A stretch of 64,000 nt of DNA. It comes from Bacteroidota bacterium (GTDB taxonomy: Bacteria; Bacteroidota; Bacteroidia; Cytophagales; Cyclobacteriaceae). Numbering within the stretch: the first letter of the stretch is position 1; each line of letters starts with the position of its first letter. This document shows, one piece after another, positions 19,541-27,558 of the stretch. A program made the translations under genes and the position numbers. A model generated the notes under the pieces. It was not told the origin of the DNA and searched no databases. It was given only the letters and a program-made list of their open reading frames with translations. Location of the stretch: assembly GCA_018266435.1 (NCBI GenBank), contig JAFEAL010000003.1, positions 124,001 through 188,000 on the forward strand, read 5' to 3'.

Positions 19541-22492
19541 TTAATTCATCAACATCTTAATATCTTCCATCGTCAACGATTTGATTACGCTCTCTTCGTT
19601 TTGAATTAAATTTTCAGAGAGCTTCAACTTGCTCTTTTGCAGCTGAAGAATTTTTTCTTCTACGGTATTTCGGGTAATGAATTTATAAGAGAATACCTTT
19701 TTCTTTTGGCCAATGCGGTGAGCGCGATCGGTGGCCTGTGCTTCCACAGCCGGATTCCACCAGGGGTCGAGCAGAAATACATAATCTGCTTCTGTTAAAT
19801 TAAGGCCCAGCCCTCCGGCTTTTATCGAAATTAAAAATACTTTCAAGTCAGGGTCTTTATTGAATTTTTCCACTTGCTCTTTGCGGTCGGTACTGGATCC
19901 ATCCAAATAGGCAAATGGTACTTTGCGCGACTTCAACAATTCTTTTACAATTTCCAGGTGTTTCACAAACTGACTAAAGATCAAAAGTTTGTGCCCTTCC
20001 AACAGGGCGTTTTCAATCATGTGCGATACGTCTTCTAACTTCCCCGATCCTCCTTCATATGTTGCATCAATCATTTTTGGGTGGTTGGAGATTTGCCGCA
20101 GTTTGGTTAACCCTTCCAGGATGGTCATGCGTGAATTGTTCAGCCCTTCTTTTTCAATCTGATCTAAAATTTTATGACGGTAATGTGACTTTACTTCTTC
20201 GTATTTCTGCTCTTGATCGGCCGTCATGTTGGTGTAATAGACATTCTCTACTTTCTCTGGTAAGTCAGTAGCCACTTGTGATTTTAACCTGCGCAACACA
20301 AAAGGCTTAATGATGCCGTTGAGTTTTTTGGTTTTGTCTTCATCGCGCTTTTTTTCAATGGGTACCTGGTATTCATTTTTGAAAAATACCTGGCCGCCCA
20401 GCAATCCCGGGTTCAAAAAAGTCATTTGGCTCCACAGGTCGAGTGTAGTATTTTCAAGAGGCGTGCCGGTAAGGGTGAGGCGATACCTGCTTTGAAGTTG
20501 CATCACAGCTTTGGCAATATTAGAAGTCGGATTTTTGATTACCTGCGATTCGTCCAAGATGATGTAATTAAAATAAAAGTTACACAGGCTCCCAATGTCT
20601 AAGCGGGTAATGCCATAAGAAGTAAGAACTACATCATATTGACTGAATTGAGAAATGTCTTTTTTGCGTAACGTGCCGGTGTAGGTGAAGATTTTGAGAC
20701 CGGGTGTAAACTTAGAGGCCTCCATTTCCCAATTGTAAATAAGCGAAGTAGGCATGATGAGAAGCGAAGTACCCGCATTACCCTTTTCTTTTTCAGATTG
20801 CAGGAGTGCCAGTGTCTGCACGGTTTTGCCAAGGCCCATGTCATCGGCTAAGCAACCGCCCAAATGAAACTCATTGAGGAAACGCAACCAATTATAGCCG
20901 GCCTTTTGGTAAGGACGGAGCGTTCCTGCAAACCCTTGTGGCAACTCATAGTCTCGAATGCCTGTAAACGATTGTAGGTTTCTCAACCGGTCGCTCATGT
21001 GTACTTTGGCCAGCTTGCCGGCTTCCAGTTCTTGTAACAAATTAATGTGGTGTTTTTTGAGTACGGGCTTTTCGTTATTTCCCTGGGTTTCACTCAGGGC
21101 AAAAAGATCACCATATTTAATCAGCCAGGCATCAGGGATGATCGCAATTTCACCATTGGGCAATTTGAATTCTACTTTCTTTCGTAGAATCAGTTTTCGC
21201 AATTCTTTAAAAGAAATTTCAAATTCTCCAAAACGAATTTTGGCATGGATATCAAACCAATCGATATTTTCACGCACCTCAAGTTCAATCATCGCTTTGC
21301 CCACAAAATATTTTTTGTCTTTGTTTTCGGGCTGGCTTACTTCAAAGCCGAGGTTGAGCAAGTTTACCCGGTTTTCGTTTAACCATGAAAAGGCCTGAGA
21401 TTTGTCAATGGCAGCACGTGACCACCGCATGGGTAAGCCTAGTTTTACTAAAGTTTGTTCTGACTTTTTCTCAGTTTCCGGATTGCGAAGGATGCGGTGA
21501 AAGATGTAATCGTTTTCCTTTTTTTCTACAGAAACGCTAACGTGGGCGGCCTGGCTGGAGGCTCCTCTGAATTTATATTTGCCGTAACGGAATGAAAGAT
21601 CAAAGACTATTTTTCCGGCTTCATCATGAGCGGATGCGGCCCCGGTGTCGGCATCAAACAAGGTGGGTACCTCGCTTGCTGAGGCTTGCGGAAGTTCTGA
21701 GATGGTGAGCAGCGGGTGAGGATCGTATTGGTGTTTGGTAATTTCAAAACCAGAGGCCTCTACATCATCAAAACCTTCAATCAATGGGGCAATGAACCGA
21801 TGATAGTAATTGTCTTCTAAGTTTTTTGGAATCACCACATTTTTTTTTGAAAGAAAAGGCTGAAGTTTTTTTCCATCAACTAATTTTTCAAATCCATACA
21901 GTTTTCCTTTCAATACCATCCACGCAGGCTGGCGACAAACCAGGTAAGCAGCCGAATCAGGAATTTCAACCGGCTTGTCATTATAGGTAATGGTAGGGTA
22001 ATACGTAGTTGATTCACCACCGCGCAAAAAATGAAACTTAATGCCGGCACGGTTTTCCAATACCTCTACTTTACGCCAGGTGGGCTCGCCATCGTTGCCC
22101 ATTTCGTACAGTTGTTTTCCTTTTAATTCATCCAGTATCTTCGCCCTGCGCTCTTCCATGTAGCGCTCAATTTCTTTTTGCACCAGTTCATCACCTTTTT
22201 GTTTGTGATAAACTTTGCCGAAAAACTCTTCGGGTTTGACCACTTTTTTTGAAAAGTGTTTGGCTACAGCATCCTGACCCATGCTGTCCATAATTTTGAT
22301 CAGGTCAAGGTCTTTGTTATCCAGCCCCTTACTAAACTCGCGTATGTTTTTTTGAGAGATGCTTTGGTGTTGATAGGTCAGCTTCCCTTTTTCGTCCAGA
22401 TGTACGATGAAAGGCTCAAAAACATAGCCTAGATACTCGTGCTGGTAAAGCGAGTAAATGATCTGAAATGGCTGTGATGCAGAGACTTTCAT
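19541..22492 (-). CDS. SNF2-family DEAD/DEAH helicase
   Basis: A 983-residue Swi2/Snf2-type ATPase. The C-terminal half holds all helicase motifs: Walker A in DDMGLGKTVQT (about residue 549), the Walker B box DESQ in IILDESQVIKN (about 645), LTGTPLEN, and motif VI ATDRAHRIGQKK (about 916). The N-terminal half (about 1-500) is the helical and beta extension common to bacterial SNF2 proteins, replacing the SWIM finger found in some relatives. Bacterial members remodel RNA polymerase (RapA-like) or nucleoprotein; the partner here is unknown. The gene is single, with a hairpin at 22516-22536 upstream. No restriction or defence genes are adjacent, so a housekeeping role is more likely than a defence one. 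Confidence 0.93.
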   Translation of the reverse strand: MKVSASQPFQIIYSLYQHEYLGYVFEPFIVHLDEKGKLTYQHQSISQKNIREFSKGLDNKDLDLIKIMDSMGQDAVAKHFSKKVVKPEEFFGKVYHKQKGDELVQKEIERYMEERRAKILDELKGKQLYEMGNDGEPTWRKVEVLENRAGIKFHFLRGGESTTYYPTITYNDKPVEIPDSAAYLVCRQPAWMVLKGKLYGFEKLVDGKKLQPFLSKKNVVIPKNLEDNYYHRFIAPLIEGFDDVEASGFEITKHQYDPHPLLTISELPQASASEVPTLFDADTGAASAHDEAGKIVFDLSFRYGKYKFRGASSQAAHVSVSVEKKENDYIFHRILRNPETEKKSEQTLVKLGLPMRWSRAAIDKSQAFSWLNENRVNLLNLGFEVSQPENKDKKYFVGKAMIELEVRENIDWFDIHAKIRFGEFEISFKELRKLILRKKVEFKLPNGEIAIIPDAWLIKYGDLFALSETQGNNEKPVLKKHHINLLQELEAGKLAKVHMSDRLRNLQSFTGIRDYELPQGFAGTLRPYQKAGYNWLRFLNEFHLGGCLADDMGLGKTVQTLALLQSEKEKGNAGTSLLIMPTSLIYNWEMEASKFTPGLKIFTYTGTLRKKDISQFSQYDVVLTSYGITRLDIGSLCNFYFNYIILDESQVIKNPTSNIAKAVMQLQSRYRLTLTGTPLENTTLDLWSQMTFLNPGLLGGQVFFKNEYQVPIEKKRDEDKTKKLNGIIKPFVLRRLKSQVATDLPEKVENVYYTNMTADQEQKYEEVKSHYRHKILDQIEKEGLNNSRMTILEGLTKLRQISNHPKMIDATYEGGSGKLEDVSHMIENALLEGHKLLIFSQFVKHLEIVKELLKSRKVPFAYLDGSSTDRKEQVEKFNKDPDLKVFLISIKAGGLGLNLTEADYVFLLDPWWNPAVEAQATDRAHRIGQKKKVFSYKFITRNTVEEKILQLQKSKLKLSENLIQNEESVIKSLTMEDIKMLMN

Positions 22493-22515
22493 TACCTATT
22501 AAGGCCTCAGCGATG

Positions 22516-22536
22516 CTTGAAAATCCGTTTTTCAAG
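22516..22536. repeat. Inverted repeat upstream of SNF2 gene
   Basis: CTTGAAAA, five bases, TTTTCAAG: a perfect eight-base stem located 24-44 bases upstream of the SNF2 gene start and downstream of the barrel gene stop, both leftward. It could be the barrel gene terminator (no clear T tail) or a leader hairpin. Confidence 0.4.
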
Positions 22537-22631
22537 GATTACGCAAAAAGCCGACAGGCAACTTAATAACTTTTCCGGAAATATTTTTTATGAATAACCA
22601 TCATTTAGTACATCGTCATTACATGCTCAAA

Positions 22632-23822
22632 TCAAAAAACTTCGCCCAGGTTTACAAAAATACCCTGTGAGCCCTGTTGACCAAATCCGTAATCAATAGC
22701 CACATTAGTGCGCGAATATTTATTGAACTTTAGCCGGATGCCGAATCCTGCAGCCGGGGCTATGGTTTTAAATGAATTAGATGGCCAATCTGAAACACTT
22801 TGTGCATTAGCAAAAACAACACCGCCAACTAATCCATTTTTTAAAATTTTGAAACGGTATTCTGTTTCTAGATAAATCAAATTTTTGCCGCGAAATCGTC
22901 CTTGAATATATCCGCGACCAACGTTTCCATAAGGATCCCAACCGGTGCTGGGTAAATCCAGGTAAGGTGGTGTGCCGTTGAGGGTAAGCCAGTTATAACT
23001 CCAGAGGGCTATTACATTTTCACTGTTACGTGGAAAAGGTATATAGTGCCGAAGGTCAACAATGAGCGATTGCCAGTTACTGTTGCTGCCCAGAAAAGTC
23101 AGGTTTTGACGAAAAGTGGCACTGGCATAAATTCCTTTAGTAGGGTTAATGGAGTTTATTCGGTTATCGTAAAGCAGCATGGCATTTATGCCCGATGACA
23201 TGGAATTTCTTGTGAGCCCGTATTGCAGAGTGGTTGAAATAACGGCTGAGTCGCCCGCTGTTTCGTCCGTGTTGTAATGATAATCTAATCCGTAGCCCAC
23301 CCCGGCATAAAAATTAGGACGAATGCTTTTTAATATAGATTGGTACAACCTGAGGTAATTGTATGTTTGGTCGGCATAATTATTTAAGTCTGTATTTCCG
23401 CCTAACCCAAAAGTTTTTTGAGGGTAGGCATAATAACGCCAATCGGTAATGACGTTAAATTTATTTTGAGAGGTCCAGATGTTGCTTTGAATGTGTGCAA
23501 TGAACTGCTGGTTCTGCGTATAAACAGCATCTGAGTATATATTTGATATTTTGGCATCATTTCCATCCCAGGTGTAAAAGGCACCATTAGCCGCTACCAC
23601 TGCTGACCACCCGCTGGTTAAAGAATATCCTAAAGAGGGTGCGCCAGAGAAATAGAGTTTACCTGCTTTTTTTTCTTTGTTGCGATTGCCCAGGCTTTTT
23701 TTGAAAACTCTTTCGGCAAGGTCAACCAGGTCTTCTTGTGTTGAATAATAAGCGCTGTCAGCCTGTGAAAAAACGGACAGCGAAAAGCAAAGCATAAAAA
23801 ATAAAAAAAATAGCTTGGTCAA
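22632..23822 (-). CDS. BamA/TamA-family outer-membrane barrel protein
   Basis: A 396-residue protein with a signal peptide (FMLCFSLSVFSQ) and a C-terminal Omp85-like 16-stranded barrel. Diagnostic features are the strand VGRGYIQGRFRGKNLIYLET (the [VI]RG[FY] region of Omp85 barrels) and the final strands with TNVAIDYGFGQQGSQGIFVN. There are no POTRA domains, so it belongs to the short surface-antigen D15-like group common in Bacteroidota; the function of these is unknown, with lipid or protein insertion suggested by homology. The TTG start gives the full signal peptide; an internal ATG nine codons on would shorten it. Confidence 0.85.
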   Translation of the reverse strand: MTKLFFLFFMLCFSLSVFSQADSAYYSTQEDLVDLAERVFKKSLGNRNKEKKAGKLYFSGAPSLGYSLTSGWSAVVAANGAFYTWDGNDAKISNIYSDAVYTQNQQFIAHIQSNIWTSQNKFNVITDWRYYAYPQKTFGLGGNTDLNNYADQTYNYLRLYQSILKSIRPNFYAGVGYGLDYHYNTDETAGDSAVISTTLQYGLTRNSMSSGINAMLLYDNRINSINPTKGIYASATFRQNLTFLGSNSNWQSLIVDLRHYIPFPRNSENVIALWSYNWLTLNGTPPYLDLPSTGWDPYGNVGRGYIQGRFRGKNLIYLETEYRFKILKNGLVGGVVFANAQSVSDWPSNSFKTIAPAAGFGIRLKFNKYSRTNVAIDYGFGQQGSQGIFVNLGEVF

Positions 23823-23968
23823 ATGAGAAATAATTGTTTTGAAAAAATTTGTTGGATTCTCACCACAGAAAAAAGTTTAATCCTTTGGAGACAGAGTATG
23901 ATTTTTGTGTGAAAAGTAGGTTAAAAAAATGGCATTCATTATTAAAAATTTACGAGCAGGAGTGTTTA

Positions 23969-23998
23969 TTTTTTAAAATGCGAAGCTTGTTATATTTG
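23969..23998 (+). promoter_or_regulatory. Promoter of the response-regulator gene
   Basis: TATATTTG at 23991-23998 matches the Bacteroidota -7 consensus TAnnTTTG exactly. It is preceded by a T run at 23969-23974 in the -33 position, which lacks the consensus G. It lies 19 bases before the ATG at 24018. Confidence 0.55.
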
Positions 23999-24017
23999 TA
24001 AAACGATACTTTAGGCC

Positions 24018-24398
24018 ATGACTATTTTCTTAATAGAAGACGATCAAATCTATTCCGAATTTATTCGAAAGTCGTTGAGTCAAAACACCGACTACACGAT
24101 TCATTCGTTTGCTTCGGCAGAAGAGGCCTGTAATGCGATCAACGGCAAATTACCGGATGTATTGATCATAGACTATAAACTTCCCGGAATGTCGGGCATT
24201 GAATTTTATGAGAAAATTAAATCGAGGGTCACTGACCAAAATAAGATTGTGATGCTGAGCGCCCTCGATGACGGCAACATGGTCTTAAGCTTCATTCAAA
24301 AAGGGGTGCGTGATTATGTGATTAAAGATGAAAATGTAATTGAATCGCTTAATGCCATCCTTTCAGGTAAAGATGAAGACTACCTGCTGTTCAATTAA
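24018..24398 (+). CDS. Single-domain response regulator
   Basis: 126 residues forming one CheY-like receiver domain with no output domain. The acidic pair is in LIEDDQ (residues 5-9), the phosphoacceptor Asp in VLIIDYKLPGMSG (about residue 54), Ser/Thr in VMLSALDD (about 87) and Lys in YVIKDEN. It could act in a phosphorelay or on a protein target. The adjacent convergent histidine kinase overlaps its 3' end by eight bases and is the natural partner candidate. Confidence 0.93.
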   Translation: MTIFLIEDDQIYSEFIRKSLSQNTDYTIHSFASAEEACNAINGKLPDVLIIDYKLPGMSGIEFYEKIKSRVTDQNKIVMLSALDDGNMVLSFIQKGVRDYVIKDENVIESLNAILSGKDEDYLLFN

Positions 24399-25245
24399 TT
24401 TTTTTGGGTAATCGAATGATAAACTTAGTACCCTGTCCAAGCTCGCTTTCGCAAATGATCTGCCCGTTCATTTTGTTGAGGATTGACTTTACAATGAACA
24501 GACCAAGTCCTGAAGAACTTTCACCACCGGTGGGCCTTGCAGTTAATCGTTGAAATCGTAAAAATAGTTTGGCTTGATCTTCGGGGCTGATTCCTGGCCC
24601 CTGATCTTCAACAGATAATTCAATGCAGTCAGGCTTTGCAAAAAGACGGATGGAGATCACTGTATAATCGCGTGAAAATTTTATGGCATTTGACAAAAGG
24701 TTTTCAATGACCCGGTTCAGGTATAGTTTGTCAACCCACACTATCAGTTGGGTCATGGGCTCCCATTCGATGCGTATGTTTTTTTTTTCAGCAATGGTTC
24801 GGTAATTTTTTACTAACGATGAAACCAAGACAGACAAATCAACTTCAGCCGGATGGAGTTCAATTCCGGTATCTTCAATCCTGCGGTTATCAAGCAAGTT
24901 GCGCACCATGCTTAGCCCATCGGCAGCGATTTGATGGATTTTTCCCAAATACTCTTTTTGTTCATCTGAAAGATTTCCGGTGCTGAGATGAAGCAACTGA
25001 ATGAGTGCAAAAATTCGGTTGAACGGCCCCTTTAGGTCATGCGAAACCAAGCTGATCAGTTGTAGTTTCTCATGGTTTGACTTCAACAAAGCCTCGTTTT
25101 GCTCTTGTAATTCCAGCAAGTGCTTTTCAATTTCCTGACCCTGTATTTTCATCAATTTGGATTGTTGGTTGGTTTTCAGAAAAGCACGCGAAAGAAGAAA
25201 CACCACCAGGGCAAATGCAAAACCAATAATGGAACCCACTAACAT
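24391..25245 (-). CDS. Membrane sensor histidine kinase without input domain
   Basis: 284 residues: one N-terminal membrane helix (SIIGFAFALVVFLLS), a coiled-coil linker (about residues 25-65), HisKA with SLVSHDLKGPFNRIF (His near 69) and HATPase with NLLSNAIKFS, EDQGPGIS and SSGLGLFIVK. No periplasmic or PAS sensor domain is present, so it may respond through membrane or partner interactions. The gene starts 6 bases after the LEA2-type lipoprotein gene on the same strand, so they likely share a transcript. It overlaps the response-regulator gene tail to tail by eight bases. Confidence 0.92.
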   Translation of the reverse strand: MLVGSIIGFAFALVVFLLSRAFLKTNQQSKLMKIQGQEIEKHLLELQEQNEALLKSNHEKLQLISLVSHDLKGPFNRIFALIQLLHLSTGNLSDEQKEYLGKIHQIAADGLSMVRNLLDNRRIEDTGIELHPAEVDLSVLVSSLVKNYRTIAEKKNIRIEWEPMTQLIVWVDKLYLNRVIENLLSNAIKFSRDYTVISIRLFAKPDCIELSVEDQGPGISPEDQAKLFLRFQRLTARPTGGESSSGLGLFIVKSILNKMNGQIICESELGQGTKFIIRLPKKIN

Positions 25246-25251
25246 ATTGAA

Positions 25252-25704
25252 CTAATGATTCAGTTGTATTTGTTGCATTTGAGAAACAGGAACTTTGATG
25301 GTCAGACCATGTACGCGAACCCGGATATACCCCTTGAACAAGAGCTCGTACTTTTTACCGCCAAAAAAACCCAGAACGGTATTCAATAAATTCTCTTCTT
25401 TCAATACAAGTTGCACATTGATGGGAACAGAAAAATCAGATTGAGCAGGAATGTTTATATCTAGATTTTGTTTGGCTTCGGCAGATTTTGTGCCGTCCAC
25501 CCATACTGATATGTTTACTTCTTTGAGTTTCATTTGGGTGCGGTTCGGGTTAAAAAACAAGGCATCGGCTTTTAGCATGGGTTTGCCTGCAGCCGAAATG
25601 TCTACACTAATGTTTTTTACATTTTTGAAAATTACTTGTTCTTTGGGCACACAACCGCTCAGGAGTGCACATAAAGTAAAAAAGAGAGAAATGACTTTTT
25701 TCAT
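25252..25704 (-). CDS. LEA2-like lipoprotein
   Basis: About 150 residues, with a signal peptide and a lipobox ALLSGC, followed by a single LEA type-2 (water-stress/hypersensitive response-like) beta-sandwich domain: pairs such as LFFNPNRTQMKLKEVNISVW and the strand QSDFSVPINVQLVL. It is probably an inner-face envelope lipoprotein; bacterial LEA2 proteins bind lipids or act in stress, but the role here is unknown. I start it at the ATG 25704 instead of the TTG at 25713, because the TTG lies inside a perfect -7 box on this strand (25711-25718). It is cotranscribed with the kinase downstream. Confidence 0.82.
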   Translation of the reverse strand: MKKVISLFFTLCALLSGCVPKEQVIFKNVKNISVDISAAGKPMLKADALFFNPNRTQMKLKEVNISVWVDGTKSAEAKQNLDINIPAQSDFSVPINVQLVLKEENLLNTVLGFFGGKKYELLFKGYIRVRVHGLTIKVPVSQMQQIQLNH

Positions 25705-25706
25705 CG

Positions 25707-25737
25707 TTCGCAAAATTAACAGATGATCTTACATTTG
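25707..25737 (+). promoter_or_regulatory. Promoter of the 2OG-Fe(II) oxygenase gene
   Basis: TTCG at 25707-25710 (one mismatch to TTTG), a 19-base spacer and TACATTTG at 25730-25737 (perfect TAnnTTTG) form a typical Bacteroidota promoter. The -7 box lies after the ATG at 25723, which argues that translation begins at the next ATG, 25759. Confidence 0.6.
25711..25718 (-). promoter_or_regulatory. -7 box of the LEA2 lipoprotein gene
   Basis: On the minus strand the sequence reads TAATTTTG, a perfect TAnnTTTG match, six bases before the ATG at 25704. No clear -33 TTTG is seen 19 bases upstream. It overlaps the promoter of the divergent oxygenase gene. Confidence 0.55.
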
Positions 25738-25758
25738 AGTGTGGAAGAAAAAATTGAT

Positions 25759-26352
25759 ATGCAGTTTGCAGCAATAGCCGATGGATTGGCAGATACCGGG
25801 TTTTCAGTAACAGATAATTTTATATCTGCCAGTGAAGCCAATGCCATTACTTCGCTTGACGATTTTAGAACGGGATTGTTACGCTTTAAAAAAGCCGGCA
25901 TAGGAAAACTACAAGACAAACAGATCAACGAGGGCATACGAGGAGACTATATTCAATGGATTGATAAAACCACAGCCCAACCAGCTTTGCAAATCTATTT
26001 AAACCGAGCGGACGCGCTAAGGACATATTTAAACCGATCGCTTTTTCTCAGCCTGAAAGATGCCGAAATCCATCAAACAATTTACCCCATAGGCAGTTTT
26101 TACAAACGGCATTTGGATCAATTTAAAAAAGACGATCACCGCAAGCTTACCGTAATTTGCTACCTGAATGAAAATTGGAAAGAAGAAAACGGAGGACAGC
26201 TTAGGATTTATTTTAAAGAAGGACCCAAAGACTTTTTTCCGATGGCCGGAAGATTAATTTGTTTTCGCAGCGATATGCTGGAGCATGAAGTATTGCCGGC
26301 TAACCGTGAGCGATATAGCCTGACAGGATGGATGCTGGACAAAGAGCAATAA
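25759..26352 (+). CDS. 2-oxoglutarate/Fe(II)-dependent oxygenase (prolyl-4-hydroxylase-like)
   Basis: About 197 residues with the jelly-roll dioxygenase signature: the metal-binding HxD in YKRHLDQF, the distal His in MLEHEVLP and the 2-oxoglutarate-binding Arg in NRERYSLTGW, with ENGGQLRIYF as the typical preceding strand. Such enzymes hydroxylate protein or small-molecule substrates using Fe(II), O2 and 2-oxoglutarate; the substrate is unknown. An upstream ATG at 25723 would add 12 residues, but a strong -7 box lies between the two ATGs, so the later start is preferred. It is divergent from the LEA2 lipoprotein gene. Confidence 0.9.
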   Translation: MQFAAIADGLADTGFSVTDNFISASEANAITSLDDFRTGLLRFKKAGIGKLQDKQINEGIRGDYIQWIDKTTAQPALQIYLNRADALRTYLNRSLFLSLKDAEIHQTIYPIGSFYKRHLDQFKKDDHRKLTVICYLNENWKEENGGQLRIYFKEGPKDFFPMAGRLICFRSDMLEHEVLPANRERYSLTGWMLDKEQ

Positions 26353-26415
26353 CCACCCCATCTTACATTTTTTTAAAAATTCGTTTTTTTTTGACCGATT
26401 GGATACGATTGGATT

Positions 26416-26445
26416 AAAGCCAATTAAAAAAAGTGGTTTCTTTTT
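26416..26445 (+). terminator. Possible terminator after the oxygenase gene
   Basis: AAGCCA and TGGTTT (one G-T pair) flank an A-rich loop and are followed by C and a run of five T. The stem is weak, so the call is tentative. Two tandem copies of CGATTGGAT lie just before it (26396-26415). Confidence 0.35.
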
Positions 26446-26559
26446 AATAATGCCACAGTATTAAAACTTTGTAAAGTAGGGCAAATAGAATTTATTTGTA
26501 GTTTTGATTCTAATTTGCTTCCTTAAAAGACAATTTCACACACCCTTGACCCACCTCCA

Positions 26560-27555
26560 TTGAAAGGACTCTTCCTTTTTTCATTGTTTAGAGATAACAG
26601 TACGATAGAAACTGTACTCTTTGGGGTTTTTGGACTTGTTATTATAGTTTTCTTGGTTATAGACCTGGGTTTTTTAAACCGCAAAGCCCATAAAATTTCG
26701 ACCCAATCAGCATTGCTGCAGTCTGTATTTTGGGTAATTATCAGTTCTATTTTTGGGTATCTGATCTATTACTTTGATAAGGATGGCAAGACATCAAGCT
26801 TTGATACATCCATCGAATATTTTTCAGCTTACCTGACGGAGTATGCGCTGTCGGTAGATAATATTTTTGTTATCCTGCTCATTCTAAAATACTTTTCAGT
26901 TAAAGAAGAGTACTACCACAAAATCCTTTTTTGGGGGATTTTGGGGGCTGTTGTATTCAGGGCCGTATTTATTTTTGTTGGAGCATTACTAATAGCCCAG
27001 TTTCATTGGATACTATATATGTTTGGTGTATTCCTGATCTATTCAGGTATCAAAATTTATTTTGAAGACAGCGATGAAAAAATTGACCCCGAAAAAAATC
27101 CCATTCTCCGGTTGTGTCGGAAATATTTGCCTATTACAAAAGATGAGATGGGTGGACAGTTTTTAGTTACCCAAGCCGGTAAGCTCATGTTTACCCCACT
27201 TTTTTTAGTAGCCATTTTAGTGGAAACCACCGATTTACTTTTTGCTGTTGATTCAATACCTGCGGCATTTGCCATCACCCAAAATGAATTTGTCATTTAT
27301 ACATCTAATATTTTTGCCGTGATGGGCCTGCGAGCCATGTTCTTCTTACTGGCGGGCATTATCGATAAGTTTTACCTGTTGCAAAAAGGACTTTCGATCA
27401 TTTTGTTTTTTATCGGTGCCAAGATGTTATTGGAAATGATATCGTACGAGATCCCCCCAATGCTTTCATTTGTTGTGATTATTGTAACCCTAACGTTATC
27501 AATTATCTTTTCAGTATTGGTGCCGCGTAAGTCGGATCAAGGCCTTCCTGAGTAA
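26560..27555 (+). CDS. TerC-family integral membrane protein
   Basis: A 331-residue polytopic protein of the TerC/Alx family, about eight to nine membrane helices. The conserved acidic membrane motifs are present: LVIDLGFLNRKAH in the first part, YALSVDNIFVILLIL and ETTDLLFAVDSIPAAFAIT later. Relatives move or respond to metal ions (Mn2+, Ca2+, tellurite resistance); the E. coli relative Alx is a Mn2+-linked pH-responsive protein. Substrate specificity here is unknown. The TTG start at 26560 is used because it precedes the first membrane region without an earlier ATG. Two TerB-like proteins are encoded nearby (27559-28827 and 30550-30933). Confidence 0.92.
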   Translation: MKGLFLFSLFRDNSTIETVLFGVFGLVIIVFLVIDLGFLNRKAHKISTQSALLQSVFWVIISSIFGYLIYYFDKDGKTSSFDTSIEYFSAYLTEYALSVDNIFVILLILKYFSVKEEYYHKILFWGILGAVVFRAVFIFVGALLIAQFHWILYMFGVFLIYSGIKIYFEDSDEKIDPEKNPILRLCRKYLPITKDEMGGQFLVTQAGKLMFTPLFLVAILVETTDLLFAVDSIPAAFAITQNEFVIYTSNIFAVMGLRAMFFLLAGIIDKFYLLQKGLSIILFFIGAKMLLEMISYEIPPMLSFVVIIVTLTLSIIFSVLVPRKSDQGLPE

Positions 27556-27558
27556 GTG

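Noticed and set aside
20958..21398. 146-codon plus-strand frame antisense to the SNF2 gene
   Set aside because: It is the complement of a well-supported coding region with Ser/Leu-rich composition typical of shadow frames.
19541..22492. SNF2 helicase as part of a defence island
   Set aside because: No nuclease, methyltransferase or other defence gene lies next to it; neighbours are an SDR and an outer-membrane barrel.
26396..26415. Two adjacent copies of CGATTGGAT
   Set aside because: Only two copies of a nine-base unit; compatible with chance and no function suggested.
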